In this document: in pieces, positions 62,969 through 64,000 of the stretch | How positions within the stretch are numbered: position 1 is the first letter of the stretch | How the letters are laid out: each line of letters opens with the position of its first letter | NCBI RefSeq assembly: GCF_050947875.1 | Contig: NC_134569.1 | Span: forward strand, 38,353,777-38,417,776 | Source: Dermacentor variabilis | Taxonomy: Eukaryota > Arthropoda > Arachnida > Ixodida > Ixodidae | DNA length: 64,000 bases | Direction of reading: 5' to 3' | Notes under the pieces: model-generated | What the model saw: only the letters and a program-made list of their open reading frames with translations | Databases searched by the model: none | Told to the model about the DNA's origin: nothing | Position numbers and translations under genes: made by a program

Positions 62969-63676
62969 GTATACGCTGCGAAAGAACAGCCTGAACTTCA
63001 AACCAATCTTCATGCATCCTTCTTTTTGGAAGAGCCCGTATCCCCGCCAGCAGAGATGACGCACACCGCGACATCATGCACACCACCCGTATATTGCGTA
63101 CACTGTATAGTGCGCGCTCCGGAGAGGCACCGCACAGCGAAGTAAGACGGAACAGACAGGGAGCCCCAGAAAAAAAAGAAAAGGAATTCGGGATTGTGTA
63201 GTATAGGTTACGTGAACCCTCGGCTCTGATAAATAAAAAAATTAGCAAAGGTTGAATGTCGCTTCTAGACGCTGGTCGAAGCAATGGGAAGCAGTATCCT
63301 TTGCCTGGAGGCTAGCCCGCGCTATGGGGTATGTATAGCCGCGCAATCGCCTCACAATATCTATTTGCGTCTATCTCCAGCATTGCTAAATTCGTTTCAA
63401 GAATTTTACCTGTATATAACGCTTCGTATTCGGTGCTCTATACAATTACAGGCGTATGACCGACACTTTCGATGGGTCCTTATAAGGAAGCCTTTAATGT
63501 AGTACCTGCAATTGTCCCTGCGATTGGAATAATTCATGTGTTCGTTGTTCACGAGGAATTGTTTTGTAGTGACCTCAGCAATCGAAGGAGGGCACTAGTC
63601 GATAGGGGCTATTTGGTCGCATCGCACCGTCGTATAATATTAAGCGTAGTAGCAGTATTCTGCGAAAAAAAGAGAA

Positions 63677-63710
<34 letters not shown>

Positions 63711-64000
63711 GTGTATTTCACACATATCAGGAGATCTATGATAAGTGAAGCTCTTTTCTTTTATGTCTACTGAGAGTTCGTTCCTTCGCTTCTTCTTCCC
63801 TTCTGTGTACCTCCAATTCACATCTCCTCGATAAACACTATGGTCCCATTTTGTTCACTTCATTTCTTCCTTCACAGTTGGCAGCTGCGTCTGCCGACTT
63901 CAGTTTTTTGTTGCCCCTCCTTGATCACTGCTCTGTATCTGAACACTCCTCGCTCAATGGACACTGTCGTCCACTTTTGTTTCCTTTACTTCTTTCTTCA
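62969..64000. other. No gene recognised; (GA)n at 63680-63709
   Basis: Sequence to the window end. Frames at 62934-63681 have no domain. A (GA)n tract of about 30 bases is the only repeat. Confidence 0.45.

Overview
The window reads as transposon-dense intergenic DNA from a chelicerate, most likely a hard tick. That placement is an inference: three divergent copies of a tRNA-derived SINE resemble SINEs known from ixodid ticks, and they sit among mixed I-like, RTE-like and CR1/Jockey-like LINEs, gypsy elements, a Penelope-like fragment and foldback MITEs. I found no host protein-coding gene, no rRNA gene and no intact tRNA gene. Nearly every long open frame belongs to a mobile element, a microsatellite or an LTR minisatellite.

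Layout. 1-10 kb: one arm of a long repeat with inverted ends, a 5'-truncated RNase H-bearing LINE, a MITE (3095-3356), a microsatellite joined to a long near-perfect hairpin (4319-4579), an internally deleted mariner, a decayed gypsy pol with its 3' LTR (7118-8568), a SINE, and an RTE-like LINE tail. 10-19.7 kb: a second SINE, a minus-strand LINE tail abutting a plus-strand endonuclease/RT LINE (12490-14990), another LINE tail, about 3.8 kb of unassigned DNA, and a third SINE. 19.8-25.3 kb: an almost complete I-type LINE (ORF1 with three zinc knuckles; ORF2 with endonuclease, RT, RNase H and a terminal zinc motif), broken by one stop in ORF1 and several frame breaks in ORF2. 26-28.3 kb: a 5'-complete but 3'-truncated LINE meeting a minus-strand LINE RT at a palindrome.

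The main structure lies at 28.4-40.3 kb, a three-deep nest. Outer element A is an old gypsy with 139-bp LTRs at 28509 and 39945. It holds the 3' part of an older element B (RT and RNase H). Into B's RT has inserted a young, intact LTR retrotransposon, C1 (29621-36447), with 4-bp target duplication ATGG. A second intact copy, C2 (50892-58012), has target duplication GTCC and lies 14.4 kb downstream in the same orientation. C1 and C2 each encode one uninterrupted polyprotein (1490 and 1500 aa) ordered gag, protease-like, integrase, RT, RNase H. Integrase before RT, in a Ty3/gypsy-type pol, is the hallmark of Gmr1-like elements, and the capsid resembles the SCAN domain. The two LTRs of C1 differ at one position that I can see out of 758, so the insertion is recent. 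This is the most interesting system in the window.

40-50 kb and 58-64 kb hold a pair of about 450-bp dispersed repeats, a foldback MITE with a (GTTT)n expansion, LINE RNase H fragments, a Penelope-like GIY-YIG fragment beside a long (CA)n tract, a (TAA)n tract, and a full-length copy of the inverted-end repeat that also begins the window. All coordinates and identities were read by eye; family assignments rest on motifs and were not tested by database search.
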